The notes beneath the pieces are model-generated. The model saw nothing but the letters and a program-made list of their open reading frames with translations, searched no databases and was not told where the DNA came from. Positions 25,021-34,358 of a DNA stretch of 64,000 nucleotides are shown here, piece by piece; positions within the stretch are counted from its first letter, which is position 1; each line of letters begins with the position of its first letter. Location of the stretch: contig CANQWN010000001.1 in assembly GCA_947627575.1 (NCBI GenBank), positions 186,001-250,000 of the forward strand, read 5' to 3'. A program made the translations under genes and the position numbers. Source of the stretch: an uncultured Clostridia bacterium. Lineage in GTDB: Bacteria > Bacillota > Clostridia > Christensenellales > Borkfalkiaceae.

Positions 25021-25578
25021 ATGCCTGCAAAAAAACAAGTAAGTAAAGAAGTTATACTTTCCGCGGCGCTTGACATTGCCCGCGAGCGTGGGGTGGATAA
25101 TTTAAACGTGCGGGACATTGCGCGAGCGTGCAACTGCTCTACACAGCCCGTGTATTTATCTTTTGAAAGTATGGACGATTTGAAAATCAGTCTGTGCGGA
25201 GAAATTTATAAAGTGTATACCGATTATCTGAAGAGGGAAGTTGAATCCGGAAAATATCCCGAATATAAAGCCGTCGGGCTTGCTTATATAAAATTTGCAA
25301 AGCAGGAAAAACAGCTGTTCAGGTATTTATTTATGCGCGCCCGTAACGATAATTCTGATGCAATTACCGATCAGGATTTCGTAAATGAAGTTGAAAGATT
25401 GCGCAAATTGGGCTTTTGCAACGGTAAAGAAGAAAGTTTGCATTTGCATATGTGGATATTTGTACACGGAATTGCAACAATGTTTGCCACGGGATTTTTG
25501 GAACTGCAATGGGAACAGGTGGAAAATTTGTTGACGGAAGAATTTAATGCCGTAAGGGGGTATTATGAGAGAGCCTGA
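25021..25578 (+). CDS. TetR family transcriptional regulator
   Basis: A 185-residue regulator. The N-terminal helix-turn-helix reads LNVRDIARACNCSTQPVYLS, and the C-terminal ligand domain has the usual helical pattern (FVHGIATMFATGFLE). It probably represses its own operon through the palindrome at 24980-25009 and responds to a substrate of the ABC exporter downstream. The ATG at 25021 follows a GAGG ribosome site; an ATG at 25003 lies inside the operator and is unlikely. It overlaps the ABC gene by 14 bp. Confidence 0.88.
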   Translation: MPAKKQVSKEVILSAALDIARERGVDNLNVRDIARACNCSTQPVYLSFESMDDLKISLCGEIYKVYTDYLKREVESGKYPEYKAVGLAYIKFAKQEKQLFRYLFMRARNDNSDAITDQDFVNEVERLRKLGFCNGKEESLHLHMWIFVHGIATMFATGFLELQWEQVENLLTEEFNAVRGYYERA

Positions 25579-26488
25579 ATATATCATTGAGATTGAAAAT
25601 CTTAAAAAATATTATAAGACGGTAAAAGCGGTAGACGGAATTTCGTTTAAAGTTAAGCGCGGAGAGTTATTTGCTTTTTTGGGTGTAAACGGAGCGGGAA
25701 AATCGACGACGATAAACGTTATAAGCGGAATTTTACGTAAGGACGAAGGCAAAGTTGAAGTTTGCGGCTATGACATAGATAAAAATTCCGCCGGGGCGAG
25801 GCAAAAGGTAGGCGTAGTTTTCCAAAATTCCGTTCTCGATAAAAAACTTACCGTCTACGATAATTTAAAATACCGCGCCAATCTTTACGGTATTTTCGGC
25901 GAACAATTCAAAAGCAGGCTTAACTGCATTTCGGATATGTTTGATTTAAGTCAGATACTTAAAAGGCCGCTTGAAAAATTATCCGGCGGGCAAAAGCGCA
26001 GGGTAGATATTGCACGCGCGCTTATCCATAAGCCTGAACTGCTTATTTTGGACGAGCCAACAACCGGATTGGATCCCAAAACGAGAATTACCGTGTGGAA
26101 CGTAATAGAAAAAATGCGTAAAGAAGAAAACCTTACGGTATTTCTTACCACGCATTATATGGAAGAATCCTCTGTAGCCGATTATGTGGTTATACTCGAT
26201 AGCGGAAAGATTGTTTCGCAAGGCACGCCGCACAAGTTGAAAAGCGATTATTCAAGCGATTTTTTGAGGATTTATAAAAATATCGAAGCCGCCGAAAAAT
26301 ACTTTTCGTCCAAAGGGCGAAACTGCAAGCGGGTTCACGACAGGCTTGAAGTTGAATTTGAAAATACCGAGCAAATTTCCGAAGAAATAAAATTACAGCC
26401 GCAGTTATTTACCGATTTTGAAGTGGTTAAAGGTGATATGGACAACGTATTTCTTAAAGTAACCGGCAAACAGTTAAAGGATGTGTAA
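25565..26488 (+). CDS. ABC transporter ATP-binding protein (ABC-2 exporter type)
   Basis: 307 residues: Walker A GVNGAGKST (about 39-47), signature LSGGQ (about 139), Walker B LLILDEPTTGLDP, switch His in TTHYMEE. The C-terminal 80 residues are the extension seen in drug and antibiotic exporters of the CcmA/DrrA class. It works with the permease that follows. It starts inside the tetR end, behind an AAGGGGG ribosome site. Confidence 0.9.
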   Translation: MREPEYIIEIENLKKYYKTVKAVDGISFKVKRGELFAFLGVNGAGKSTTINVISGILRKDEGKVEVCGYDIDKNSAGARQKVGVVFQNSVLDKKLTVYDNLKYRANLYGIFGEQFKSRLNCISDMFDLSQILKRPLEKLSGGQKRRVDIARALIHKPELLILDEPTTGLDPKTRITVWNVIEKMRKEENLTVFLTTHYMEESSVADYVVILDSGKIVSQGTPHKLKSDYSSDFLRIYKNIEAAEKYFSSKGRNCKRVHDRLEVEFENTEQISEEIKLQPQLFTDFEVVKGDMDNVFLKVTGKQLKDV

Positions 26489-26489
26489 A

Positions 26490-27404
26490 ATGCAGGAATT
26501 GAGAAAATTTGTTTCGCTTGTGCAACGCAACATAAAAACCTTTTTCAAAGATAAAATGATATTTTTCGTATCGATGATAACACCGCTTGTTATGTTGGTG
26601 TTGTTTTCCACATTTTTGCGTTCGGTGTATGTGAACAGCATAAAAGATATTTGCGCGGCATTTAATATGGTTGCGGATAATAAATTGCTTGAAGGGTTTG
26701 CGGGCGCGTGGCTTATTTCGTCTATATTAAGCGTAAGTTCCGTTACCGTGGCGTTTTGTTCAAACACTGTAATAGTGAACGATAAGACGGAAGGGAACCT
26801 TAACGATTTATTGATTTCGCCTGTCAGAAAAACTACCGTTTCGCTTTCGTATTACGCGTCAAATTTCGCCGTTACGTTTATAGTTATGTTCGGCGTGTTG
26901 GTTGTGGGGTTTATCTATCTCGGAATTTTCGGTTGGCATATTCCAGTGGGCGATTTGTTTATGATTTTGATAGATATGGTATGCGCCATTTTGTTCGGGA
27001 CGTTGCTTTCGGGCATAATTGTAAACTGTTTTATAAGTAAGCAGGGCGTTGCTTCGGCGGTTTCCGGGCTGGTTTCAAGTATGTACGGTTTTATATGCGG
27101 CGCGTATATGCCCATTTCACAATTCGGGAAAGGTTTGCGCGATTTGTTGGCTTGTCTGCCGGGCACACATTCAGTCTGCGTTATGAGATTGCATTTTATG
27201 AGCGGTTACATAAACATTTTGGCTGAAAAAGGATTGCCCGCCGAAGGCGTTAAAGCGCTTAAAGACGGATTTGACGCCAACTTGTACATAGGCGGCAAGT
27301 ATATCCCCGTTGGCGTAATGTACGGCGTGTTGCTGGGCGCGTGTGCGGTTTTGCTTGCGGCGTATGTGCTTATCCTATATTTGAAAGGGAAGCGTATGCA
27401 TTGA
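26490..27404 (+). CDS. ABC-2 type transporter permease
   Basis: 304 residues with six predicted membrane helices and a large extracytoplasmic part after the first helix, as in ABC-2 permeases of DrrB type. It pairs with the ATPase upstream. I prefer the ATG at 26490, with AAAGGA at suitable spacing, over the ATG at 26481 that has the ribosome site directly attached. The exported compound is unknown. Confidence 0.85.
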   Translation: MQELRKFVSLVQRNIKTFFKDKMIFFVSMITPLVMLVLFSTFLRSVYVNSIKDICAAFNMVADNKLLEGFAGAWLISSILSVSSVTVAFCSNTVIVNDKTEGNLNDLLISPVRKTTVSLSYYASNFAVTFIVMFGVLVVGFIYLGIFGWHIPVGDLFMILIDMVCAILFGTLLSGIIVNCFISKQGVASAVSGLVSSMYGFICGAYMPISQFGKGLRDLLACLPGTHSVCVMRLHFMSGYINILAEKGLPAEGVKALKDGFDANLYIGGKYIPVGVMYGVLLGACAVLLAAYVLILYLKGKRMH

Positions 27405-27513
27405 TTATCGCAATAATAATATGATTCATATTAAAAAAACGCTTTCAAAACTTATGCATATATTGCTTAAATAGTTTAATAAAAGGGTACAATAAAAATA
27501 AAAAGGATTTTTT

Positions 27514-28740
27514 ATGCAAAGGGAAAGATTAAAAAAATATGCCGAATTGATTGCAAAATGCGGGCTTAACGTTCAAAAAGGGCAGGAAGTTATCATAAAT
27601 TGTGAACTTGATCAGCCTGAATTTGTGCAAATGGTCGTTGAAGAATGTTATAAGTGCGGGGCAAGCCGCGTTACGGTAGAATGGACGTATATGCCCGTAA
27701 CAAAATTGCACCATATTTACAGAAGTTTGGAAACTCTTTCCGAGTTCAGCGACATAGAAAAAGCGAAATTGCAGCGGCGGCTGGATAAACAGACGTGTAT
27801 GCTTTGGCTGGATTCGGAAGATCCCGACGGACTTAAAGGCACGGACAGCGAAAAAATTGTCAAGGCAAACGTGGCAAGGTTCCCGTTCATTAAACCTTTC
27901 CGCGACAAGCTGGAAAATAAATATCAGTGGTGTATCTGCGCCGTCCCCGGCAAAGATTGGGCGAAAAAGATTTTTCCCGACGACGATGAGCAAACCGCGA
28001 TTGAAAAGTTGTGGGAAGCGATACTGAATACTTCGAGGGTGGACGACGACCCGATTGCCGCGTGGGAAAAGCATAACGCCGATCTTGCGGAAAAATGCAG
28101 ATATTTAAACGAATGTAAGTTTGAAAAATTGGAATATAAAAGTTCAAACGGAACGGATTTTACGGTTGGATTGAACGATAAAGGCATATTTTTAGGCGGC
28201 GGGGAATACACATTGGGGACGGATATATACTATAACCCCAACATTCCCAGCGAGGAAGTATTTACAACGCCCGTAAGAGGCAAAGCGGAGGGAAAAGTTG
28301 TTGCCACAAAACCCCTTTCGTATCAGGGCAAACTTATCGAAAATTTTTGGCTGCGTTTTGAAAACGGCAAAGTAGTGGAAGTTCACGCGGAAAAGAATCA
28401 GGAACTGCTTGAAAAGATGGTTTCCATGGACGAAGGGGCGGCTTATCTCGGCGAGTGCGCGCTGATTGCCTACGATTCGCCCATAAACAATACGGGGATT
28501 CTTTTCTACAACACGCTTTTCGACGAGAATGCAAGTTGCCATCTGGCGCTGGGCAGGGGATTTACCAATTGTTTGGAAAATTACGAAAAGTATTCTGTTG
28601 AAGAGTTCGAAAAGATGGGTGTAAACAGCTCGATGATACACGTCGATTTTATGATAGGCAGTAAAGATATGTCGATAGTTGGCGTAAAACCCAACGGCGA
28701 AAGAGTGGACGTAATCAAAAACGGCAATTGGGCGATTTGA
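27514..28740 (+). CDS. Aminopeptidase, family M29
   Basis: A 408-residue metallo-aminopeptidase of the AmpS/PepS/thermophilic M29 family, which removes N-terminal residues from peptides using two metal ions. The N-terminal domain starts YAELIAKCGLNVQKGQEV. The metal site region holds the conserved Glu in GKAEGKVVA, Glu in the ECALI segment, and His in SCHLALGRGF and IHVDFMIGS. The ribosome site is AAAAGGA. It stands alone and ends at a strong terminator. Confidence 0.92.
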   Translation: MQRERLKKYAELIAKCGLNVQKGQEVIINCELDQPEFVQMVVEECYKCGASRVTVEWTYMPVTKLHHIYRSLETLSEFSDIEKAKLQRRLDKQTCMLWLDSEDPDGLKGTDSEKIVKANVARFPFIKPFRDKLENKYQWCICAVPGKDWAKKIFPDDDEQTAIEKLWEAILNTSRVDDDPIAAWEKHNADLAEKCRYLNECKFEKLEYKSSNGTDFTVGLNDKGIFLGGGEYTLGTDIYYNPNIPSEEVFTTPVRGKAEGKVVATKPLSYQGKLIENFWLRFENGKVVEVHAEKNQELLEKMVSMDEGAAYLGECALIAYDSPINNTGILFYNTLFDENASCHLALGRGFTNCLENYEKYSVEEFEKMGVNSSMIHVDFMIGSKDMSIVGVKPNGERVDVIKNGNWAI

Positions 28741-28751
28741 AAATAAAAATA

Positions 28752-28781
28752 AAAAACCGCGGAAAATCCGCGGTTTTTTTT
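28752..28781. terminator. Terminator between convergent genes
   Basis: Stem AAAAACCGCGGA/TCCGCGGTTTTT with an AAA loop and a T-run. The A/T flanks let it serve both strands. Confidence 0.87.
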
Positions 28782-28794
28782 GTGTTTTAAACTA

Positions 28795-28824
28795 TTTATA
28801 AAGTACTATGCCACACATAAATAG
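28795..28824. repeat. Copy of dispersed 30 bp motif (intergenic, with inverted ends)
   Basis: 27/30 identical to the copy at 14953. With three more bases on the left (from 28792) it has perfect 8 bp inverted ends CTATTTAT/ATAAATAG. It abuts the stop codon of the minus-strand methyltransferase gene. Confidence 0.7.
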
Positions 28825-30000
28825 CTAATTTTTATCGGTAATTTGCAGTACAAAGAATTTTAAATACTGCGTTTCATCGGCGCACAGCAGAGACGGATGG
28901 TCTGGCGATTGAGTTTTTATTTCCACGCTTCTTACGGTTTTTCCGCTTTCGCGGGCGCACTCTATAAGCATTTTTTCAAATAGCGTAAAAGTCATATAAT
29001 GCGAACAGGAACATGTTATAAGATACCCGCCGTCCTTTATAAGTTTCATTGCGGTAAGGTTAATATCCTTATATCCCCTATAAGCGTCTTTAACTTCGTC
29101 GGCGGTTTTGCAGAAGGCGGGAGGATCGAGAATCACCGCATCGAATTTGCGGTTTTCCTTTCTGTATTGCCGCAAAATTTCAAATGCGTCCCCGCAGACC
29201 GTTTCTATATTTCCGTCAAGCCCGTTTTCAATAGCGTTCAGTTTTACGTTTTCAAGGGCTTGCGCGGAAATGTCGCACGCCGTAACTTTATCGGCAACTG
29301 TAGCCGCGTTTAACGTGAAGCCGCCGCTGTTGCAAAAGCAATCCAAAATTTCGCCTTTACAATATTTTCTTACGGCAAGCCTGTTTTCTTTCTGGTCAAG
29401 AAAATATCCCGTTTTTTGTCCGTTTTTGATGTCAACGAACATTTTCAGCCCGTTTTCGTAAATTTCGCAGTAATCCGGCACTTCGCCGTAAAGGGTTTGC
29501 TTTATTTCGGCAAGCCCTTCTTTTTTGCGTACGGAAACGTCGCTTCTCTCGTAAATGCCCTTGGGATTGAATAATTTGACAAGGCAATCGGTTATAAGTT
29601 TGCGCCTCTGATCCATACCCAACGAAAGCAATTGCACGGCAAGGTAATCGCCGTATTTGTCTACGATAAGGGCGGGTAGGTTGTCCGCTTCGCCGAATAC
29701 AACCCTGTAACAGTTGTCGTAGCCTAATTTTTTGCGCGCGTCGTCCGCGGCTTTTATGCGTTCGAGATACAGGTTTTCATCGTCGGAAGCGCCGTTCCTT
29801 ATAAAAATTCTTACAAGTATTTTCGACGCGTGATTGATATAGCCTTTGCCTATGTATTTTCCGTCGTTATCGCAAACTTCCGCAAGAGATCCGTTTTTTT
29901 CCTTGCCTTCGATTTTTGCTACTTCGTTTGCGTATACCCAGCTGTGTCCGGCTACTATACGTTTTTCTTCGTTCTTTTTCAGATAAATTTTGTATGGCAT
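28825..30000 (-). CDS. RlmI-like 23S rRNA (cytosine-C5) methyltransferase
   Basis: 391 residues: N-terminal PUA domain (about 1-75, RIVAGHSWVYANEV), then a linker strand domain and a class I SAM-binding methyltransferase domain with motif I DCFCNSGGFTLNAA and motif IV DPPAFCK. This is the YccW/RlmI architecture, whose Escherichia coli member methylates C1962 of 23S rRNA. The exact site here is not provable from sequence. Ribosome site AGGAAA. Confidence 0.9.
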   Translation of the reverse strand: MPYKIYLKKNEEKRIVAGHSWVYANEVAKIEGKEKNGSLAEVCDNDGKYIGKGYINHASKILVRIFIRNGASDDENLYLERIKAADDARKKLGYDNCYRVVFGEADNLPALIVDKYGDYLAVQLLSLGMDQRRKLITDCLVKLFNPKGIYERSDVSVRKKEGLAEIKQTLYGEVPDYCEIYENGLKMFVDIKNGQKTGYFLDQKENRLAVRKYCKGEILDCFCNSGGFTLNAATVADKVTACDISAQALENVKLNAIENGLDGNIETVCGDAFEILRQYRKENRKFDAVILDPPAFCKTADEVKDAYRGYKDINLTAMKLIKDGGYLITCSCSHYMTFTLFEKMLIECARESGKTVRSVEIKTQSPDHPSLLCADETQYLKFFVLQITDKN

Positions 30001-30061
30001 AACGTTTCCTCGCTGTTAGTTTACCAAATTATTATATTAATTGCAAACAAATTAAATATAA

Positions 30062-30090
30062 TTGATTTTTTCCGCCGAAACTGTTATAAT
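30062..30090 (+). promoter_or_regulatory. Promoter of the heterodimeric ABC exporter (leaderless)
   Basis: -35 TTGATT (30062-30067), a 17 bp spacer and extended -10 TGTTATAAT (TATAAT at 30085-30090). The predicted start at 30096-30098 is 2-4 nt before the ATG at 30100. Confidence 0.75.
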
Positions 30091-30099
30091 TTTATAGGT

Positions 30100-31821
30100 A
30101 TGCGTAAACTTCTTAAATATTTCAACGGCTATAAACTTCAAACCTTTCTTGCGCCGCTTTTTAAGTTGCTTGAAGTGTGTTTCGAGTTGTTGGTGCCGCT
30201 TATAGTTGCGTCGATAATAAACGAAGGGATAGACGGCGGCGCCGGTTGGCGGTATGTGGTAAACGCATGCCTTATTTTAATCGCTTTCGGCTTTGCGGGA
30301 CTTGTCAGTGCGGTAGTTGCGCAGTATTTTGCCGCAAAGGCTGCGGTGGGCTTTTCAAAACAGTTGAGAAGAGATTTATTTAAAAAATCTCAAAGCCTCA
30401 CTTATTCGCAGATAGATAATATCGGCGCGTCCGGCGTGATTACACGCATGACAAGCGACGTTAACCAGATTCAATCAGGCGTAAACCTGTTTTTGAGATT
30501 GTTTATGCGTTCGCCGTTTATAGTGTTCGGCGCAATGATAATGGCGTTTACCGTAAACGTTACGGCAGGCGGCGTTTTTGCCGCGGCAATCGCCGTTTTG
30601 TGCGTCATCATTTTTGGCGTTATGCTAACTTGTATCCCTCTGTATAAAAATGTTCAGAGAAATCTTGATTCCGTCACCGCGTCCACGCGCGAAACCCTGA
30701 CGGGCGCAAGGGTTATAAGGGCTTTTTGCAAAGAGGACGACGAAATATCGGGGTTCAAAGCCCGCAACGGAAAACTTACCCGTTCACAGAAATTTGCCGG
30801 CGCGGTTTCCGCTATAATGAATCCCTTGACGTACGCCGTGGTAAACGCGGCGATTATCGTGCTTTTTTATGTCGGCGCGCTTAAAGTTGACGGAGGTTCT
30901 CTGGAAAGGGGAGACGTTGTTGCGCTGTACAACTATATGGCGCAGATTTTGGTTGAACTTGTAAAACTTGCCAACCTTATTATTACCGTAACAAAATCGT
31001 TTGCAAGCGCGGGAAGGGTGAAGGAAATACTCGATTTGCCCGTGCTTGAAGTTTCGGAGAAAGACGTTGAAAGGGGCGGCGGGGCGTTTTTGCAGTTTAA
31101 AAACGTGTGCATAAACTACGGCAATGCCGCCGTAGACGCAATTTCAAACGTTAATTTCAGCGTGAACAGGGGCGAAACGATAGGCATTATCGGCGGCACG
31201 GGCGCAGGCAAGACAACGCTTGTAAACGCCATACCGCATTTCTATGATTTGAAATCGGGTGAAATATTGCTTGAGGGCGTGCCCGTCAATGAATACGGCG
31301 ACGGAAAGTTGCGTGAAATGTGCGGCGTTGTGCCGCAGAACGCGGTATTGTTCAACGGAACCGTGCGTGAAAATATCCTTTGGGGCAAAGAGGACGCTAC
31401 CGACGGGGAAATAATGGAAGCAATAAAGACGGCGCAAGCGTGGGATGTAATTGATTCAAAATCCGCCGGGCTGGACGAAATTGTAGAGCAGGGCGGCAAA
31501 AATTTTTCCGGCGGGCAGAGGCAGAGGCTTACAATCGCCCGTGCATTGGTCAAAAAACCCGAAATTCTTATTCTCGACGACAGTTCGTCCGCACTCGATT
31601 ATGCGACGGACGCAAAATTGAGGCAATCGTTAAAGGAGCTTGAATACAAACCCACTGTTTTCATGGTTTCCCAAAGGACTTCGTCGCTGCTTCATGCGGA
31701 TAAAATAATCGTTCTCGAAGACGGAAAAGTTGTCGGCATAGGCACGCATGAACAACTTCTTAAAGATTGCCCGCTTTATGCCGAAATTCATTATTCGCAA
31801 TTCAAAAAGGAGGGCGCTTGA
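30100..31821 (+). CDS. ABC exporter subunit with degenerate ATP site
   Basis: 573 residues: six-helix membrane domain (about 1-300) fused to an ATPase domain. Walker A GGTGAGKTT and signature FSGGQRQRL are intact. However, the catalytic Glu after Walker B is Asp (LILDDSSSALD) and the switch His is Gln (VSQRTSS). These two changes are the hallmark of the degenerate half of heterodimeric exporters such as TM287/288 or BmrCD. The start is the ATG at 30100, where the protein pattern begins and the promoter ends. The frame is open upstream, but that part is not protein-like. The next gene starts directly after the stop. Confidence 0.92.
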   Translation: MRKLLKYFNGYKLQTFLAPLFKLLEVCFELLVPLIVASIINEGIDGGAGWRYVVNACLILIAFGFAGLVSAVVAQYFAAKAAVGFSKQLRRDLFKKSQSLTYSQIDNIGASGVITRMTSDVNQIQSGVNLFLRLFMRSPFIVFGAMIMAFTVNVTAGGVFAAAIAVLCVIIFGVMLTCIPLYKNVQRNLDSVTASTRETLTGARVIRAFCKEDDEISGFKARNGKLTRSQKFAGAVSAIMNPLTYAVVNAAIIVLFYVGALKVDGGSLERGDVVALYNYMAQILVELVKLANLIITVTKSFASAGRVKEILDLPVLEVSEKDVERGGGAFLQFKNVCINYGNAAVDAISNVNFSVNRGETIGIIGGTGAGKTTLVNAIPHFYDLKSGEILLEGVPVNEYGDGKLREMCGVVPQNAVLFNGTVRENILWGKEDATDGEIMEAIKTAQAWDVIDSKSAGLDEIVEQGGKNFSGGQRQRLTIARALVKKPEILILDDSSSALDYATDAKLRQSLKELEYKPTVFMVSQRTSSLLHADKIIVLEDGKVVGIGTHEQLLKDCPLYAEIHYSQFKKEGA

Positions 31822-33579
31822 ATGGCGAAATTGAGAAAAGGCGTCCTTAAACGGGTTTTAAAACAGATAGCCAAATACAAGTGGGCGGTTGCGGCGACCT
31901 TGTTTTTTGCGTTGCTTACGGTTGCGGGAACGCTTGCCGCACCTGTCTTTTTCGGTCAGGTTGTTAAGCTGATTGTAAAGAGTGGCGTTGTATATTACGA
32001 AAAAATTTTTGAAAAATTTATAATTCTTGCCGCGCTTATTGCCGTTACGTGCGTATCCCAATGGGTTATGAGTATAATAAACAATCATATAGCTTATTGC
32101 GTGGTGCGCGACGTGCGCGAGGAAGCGTTCGTCAAAATGCAGTATCTGCCTTTGAAATTTGTGGACGGCAATCCCGTAGGAGATATCGTAAGCAGAAATA
32201 TTGCCGACGTAGATCAATTTGCCGAAGGGCTTTTGATGGGATTTACACAATTGTTCACCGGCGTATTGACGATTTTGGGAACATTGGCGCTGATGTTCTT
32301 TTACAATTGGATTATAGCGCTTGTGGTGTTTGTGGTTACGCCGCTTTCGCTTTTCGTGGCGAAATTCATTGCCGCAAGAACTTATTCGCTGTTTAAAAAA
32401 TCTTCGGAAATCCGCGGCAGGCAGACGGCGTTTATCGAAGAGATGGTGGATAATCTGAAGGTTGTTAAGGCTTTTAACCGCGAGGAAGAGAACCTGCAAA
32501 AGTTTGACGAACTTAACGAAGAGCTTACGCGGGCTACCTTGAAATCGGTATTTTATTCATCGCTAACAAATCCCTGCACGCGTTTTGTAAACGCCATTGT
32601 GTATGCTTTGGTTGCTTTGGCGGGCGCGCTTATGCTGGTGTTCGCTACGCCGCTTCCCATTGCGTTCGACGTGGGTATCCTCACAAGTTTGCTTGCCTAT
32701 GCAAATCAGTATACAAAGCCCTTTAACGAAATTTCGGGCGTGGTTACCGAATTGCAGAACGCCGTTGCGTGCGCCGGAAGAATTTACGATCTTATAGACG
32801 AACCTTCCCGTAAGCCCGATTTACCCTCTGCAATCGAACTTAAAGACGTAAAGGGCGACGTTGAATTTGACGACGTAAGTTTTTCATACGAGGAAGATAA
32901 GCGGCTTATTGAAAATTTGTCGTTGAAAGTAAAAAGCGGGCAGCGGATTGCGATAGTGGGACCTACCGGTTGCGGTAAAACTACGCTTATCAATTTGCTT
33001 ATGCGCTTTTACGACCCCGTATCCGGCGAAATTACGGTTGACGGACATTCCGAATTCAATATAAAATTAAAGTCGTTACGCAAAAGTTACGGTATGGTTT
33101 TGCAGGATACGTGGCTGAAAAGCGGAACCGTGCGCGAAAATATTGTTTTCGGTAAGCCGTCCGCCACAGAGGACGAAATTGTAGCCGCGGCGAAAGCGGC
33201 GCGTTCACATAACTTTATAATGCAGTTGCCGCAGGGTTACGATACGGTGATAGGCGAGGACGGCGGCAATCTGTCGCAAGGGCAGAAACAGCTTTTATGC
33301 ATTACGCGCATTATGCTTTGCCTGCCTCCGATGCTAATTCTGGACGAGGCTACATCGTCGATTGACACGCGTACGGAACAGCAGATTCAGCGTGCCTTTT
33401 CGGATATGATGAACGGCAGGACAAGTTTCATTGTCGCGCATAGATTATCAACAATAAAAAATGCGGATTTGATTCTCGTAATGCGGGACGGAAACATAAT
33501 AGAACAGGGCACGCACGAGCAATTGCTTGAATTAAACGGCTTTTACAGCAGGCTTTATAACAGTCAGTTTGCGATATAA
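31822..33579 (+). CDS. ABC exporter subunit with catalytic ATP site
   Basis: 585 residues, with the same layout as its partner. Here Walker B continues with Glu (LILDEATSSID) and the switch His is present (VAHRLSTI), so this half carries the hydrolysing residues. Its signature is LSQGQ instead of LSGGQ, also common in such pairs. The start follows the partner's TGA without a gap, so the two are made in equal amounts. Substrates are unknown; multidrug or peptide/lipid export are both possible. Confidence 0.93.
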   Translation: MAKLRKGVLKRVLKQIAKYKWAVAATLFFALLTVAGTLAAPVFFGQVVKLIVKSGVVYYEKIFEKFIILAALIAVTCVSQWVMSIINNHIAYCVVRDVREEAFVKMQYLPLKFVDGNPVGDIVSRNIADVDQFAEGLLMGFTQLFTGVLTILGTLALMFFYNWIIALVVFVVTPLSLFVAKFIAARTYSLFKKSSEIRGRQTAFIEEMVDNLKVVKAFNREEENLQKFDELNEELTRATLKSVFYSSLTNPCTRFVNAIVYALVALAGALMLVFATPLPIAFDVGILTSLLAYANQYTKPFNEISGVVTELQNAVACAGRIYDLIDEPSRKPDLPSAIELKDVKGDVEFDDVSFSYEEDKRLIENLSLKVKSGQRIAIVGPTGCGKTTLINLLMRFYDPVSGEITVDGHSEFNIKLKSLRKSYGMVLQDTWLKSGTVRENIVFGKPSATEDEIVAAAKAARSHNFIMQLPQGYDTVIGEDGGNLSQGQKQLLCITRIMLCLPPMLILDEATSSIDTRTEQQIQRAFSDMMNGRTSFIVAHRLSTIKNADLILVMRDGNIIEQGTHEQLLELNGFYSRLYNSQFAI

Positions 33580-33581
33580 AT

Positions 33582-34343
33582 ATGAAAGACAAAAAGGCAA
33601 TAGGCGTTGCAAAGGATATAACTTTGCCGCAGATAATTATCATATTAATATTTGTTTTGCTTTCCGCCTTGCTTGTCGCCGCTTGGGTTGGGTATTCGGG
33701 CGGGGTAGAGTACAGCAGAATGTACAGGACCGCCGAAGAGGTAACGGCGCAAATTTTCGACGTGACGTCTTCGGAAGATTCTTCCGGAAACACCGTATAC
33801 AGAGGGCAATTGATTTATGTTTCGGACGAAGGAAAGGAATATACGGGTTATACCCGTGATTACAGCCGCCATTCGGACGAGGCGCAAAGCCGCATAGGCG
33901 AAAAGGTTCAGGCGCTTATTTTCGACGATTCGGATACATGCATAGAGGGCACGATGAAGGATTTAAGCGCCAAAGCGCGCGCAAACCGCACCGACCTTAT
34001 ACTTTCCGTATGTATTACGTGCGCATATCCCGTTTCCGTGTATCTGTTTGCCTACCGTTTCTTATACAGAAGAATAGCCGATTATAAAATTTTGCGCAGA
34101 CTTAACCCCGTAGGCGATTTTATCGTTAAGGCAACTACCGAAGGGGAAGTTGTATATGCAGGCGGGTTCGTTGTAAAATATCTTAAAGTAAGGTATGTGG
34201 ACGCCAGGGGAATAGAGCGCGTCCGTTGGGCGAGAAATTGGTTTACGCCGTCGGAAGCAAAATATCTGAAAGATAAAAAATTTATTAAAATCATACCCTA
34301 TAAAAACACTTTCGGGGTATATGAAGAAATAACATATAAATAA
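33582..34343 (+). CDS. Hypothetical membrane protein (DUF3592-like)
   Basis: 253 residues with an N-terminal helix (about 16-40), an extracytoplasmic beta-rich part (about 45-125), a second helix near 140-160 and a second soluble beta-rich part. The pattern of an AQIFDVTSS-type strand and a later VKYLKVRYVDARG segment resembles DUF3592 proteins, of unknown function. It starts 2 bp after the ABC exporter and may belong to its operon. Confidence 0.6.
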   Translation: MKDKKAIGVAKDITLPQIIIILIFVLLSALLVAAWVGYSGGVEYSRMYRTAEEVTAQIFDVTSSEDSSGNTVYRGQLIYVSDEGKEYTGYTRDYSRHSDEAQSRIGEKVQALIFDDSDTCIEGTMKDLSAKARANRTDLILSVCITCAYPVSVYLFAYRFLYRRIADYKILRRLNPVGDFIVKATTEGEVVYAGGFVVKYLKVRYVDARGIERVRWARNWFTPSEAKYLKDKKFIKIIPYKNTFGVYEEITYK

Positions 34344-34358
34344 TAAGGAAAAGAAATT

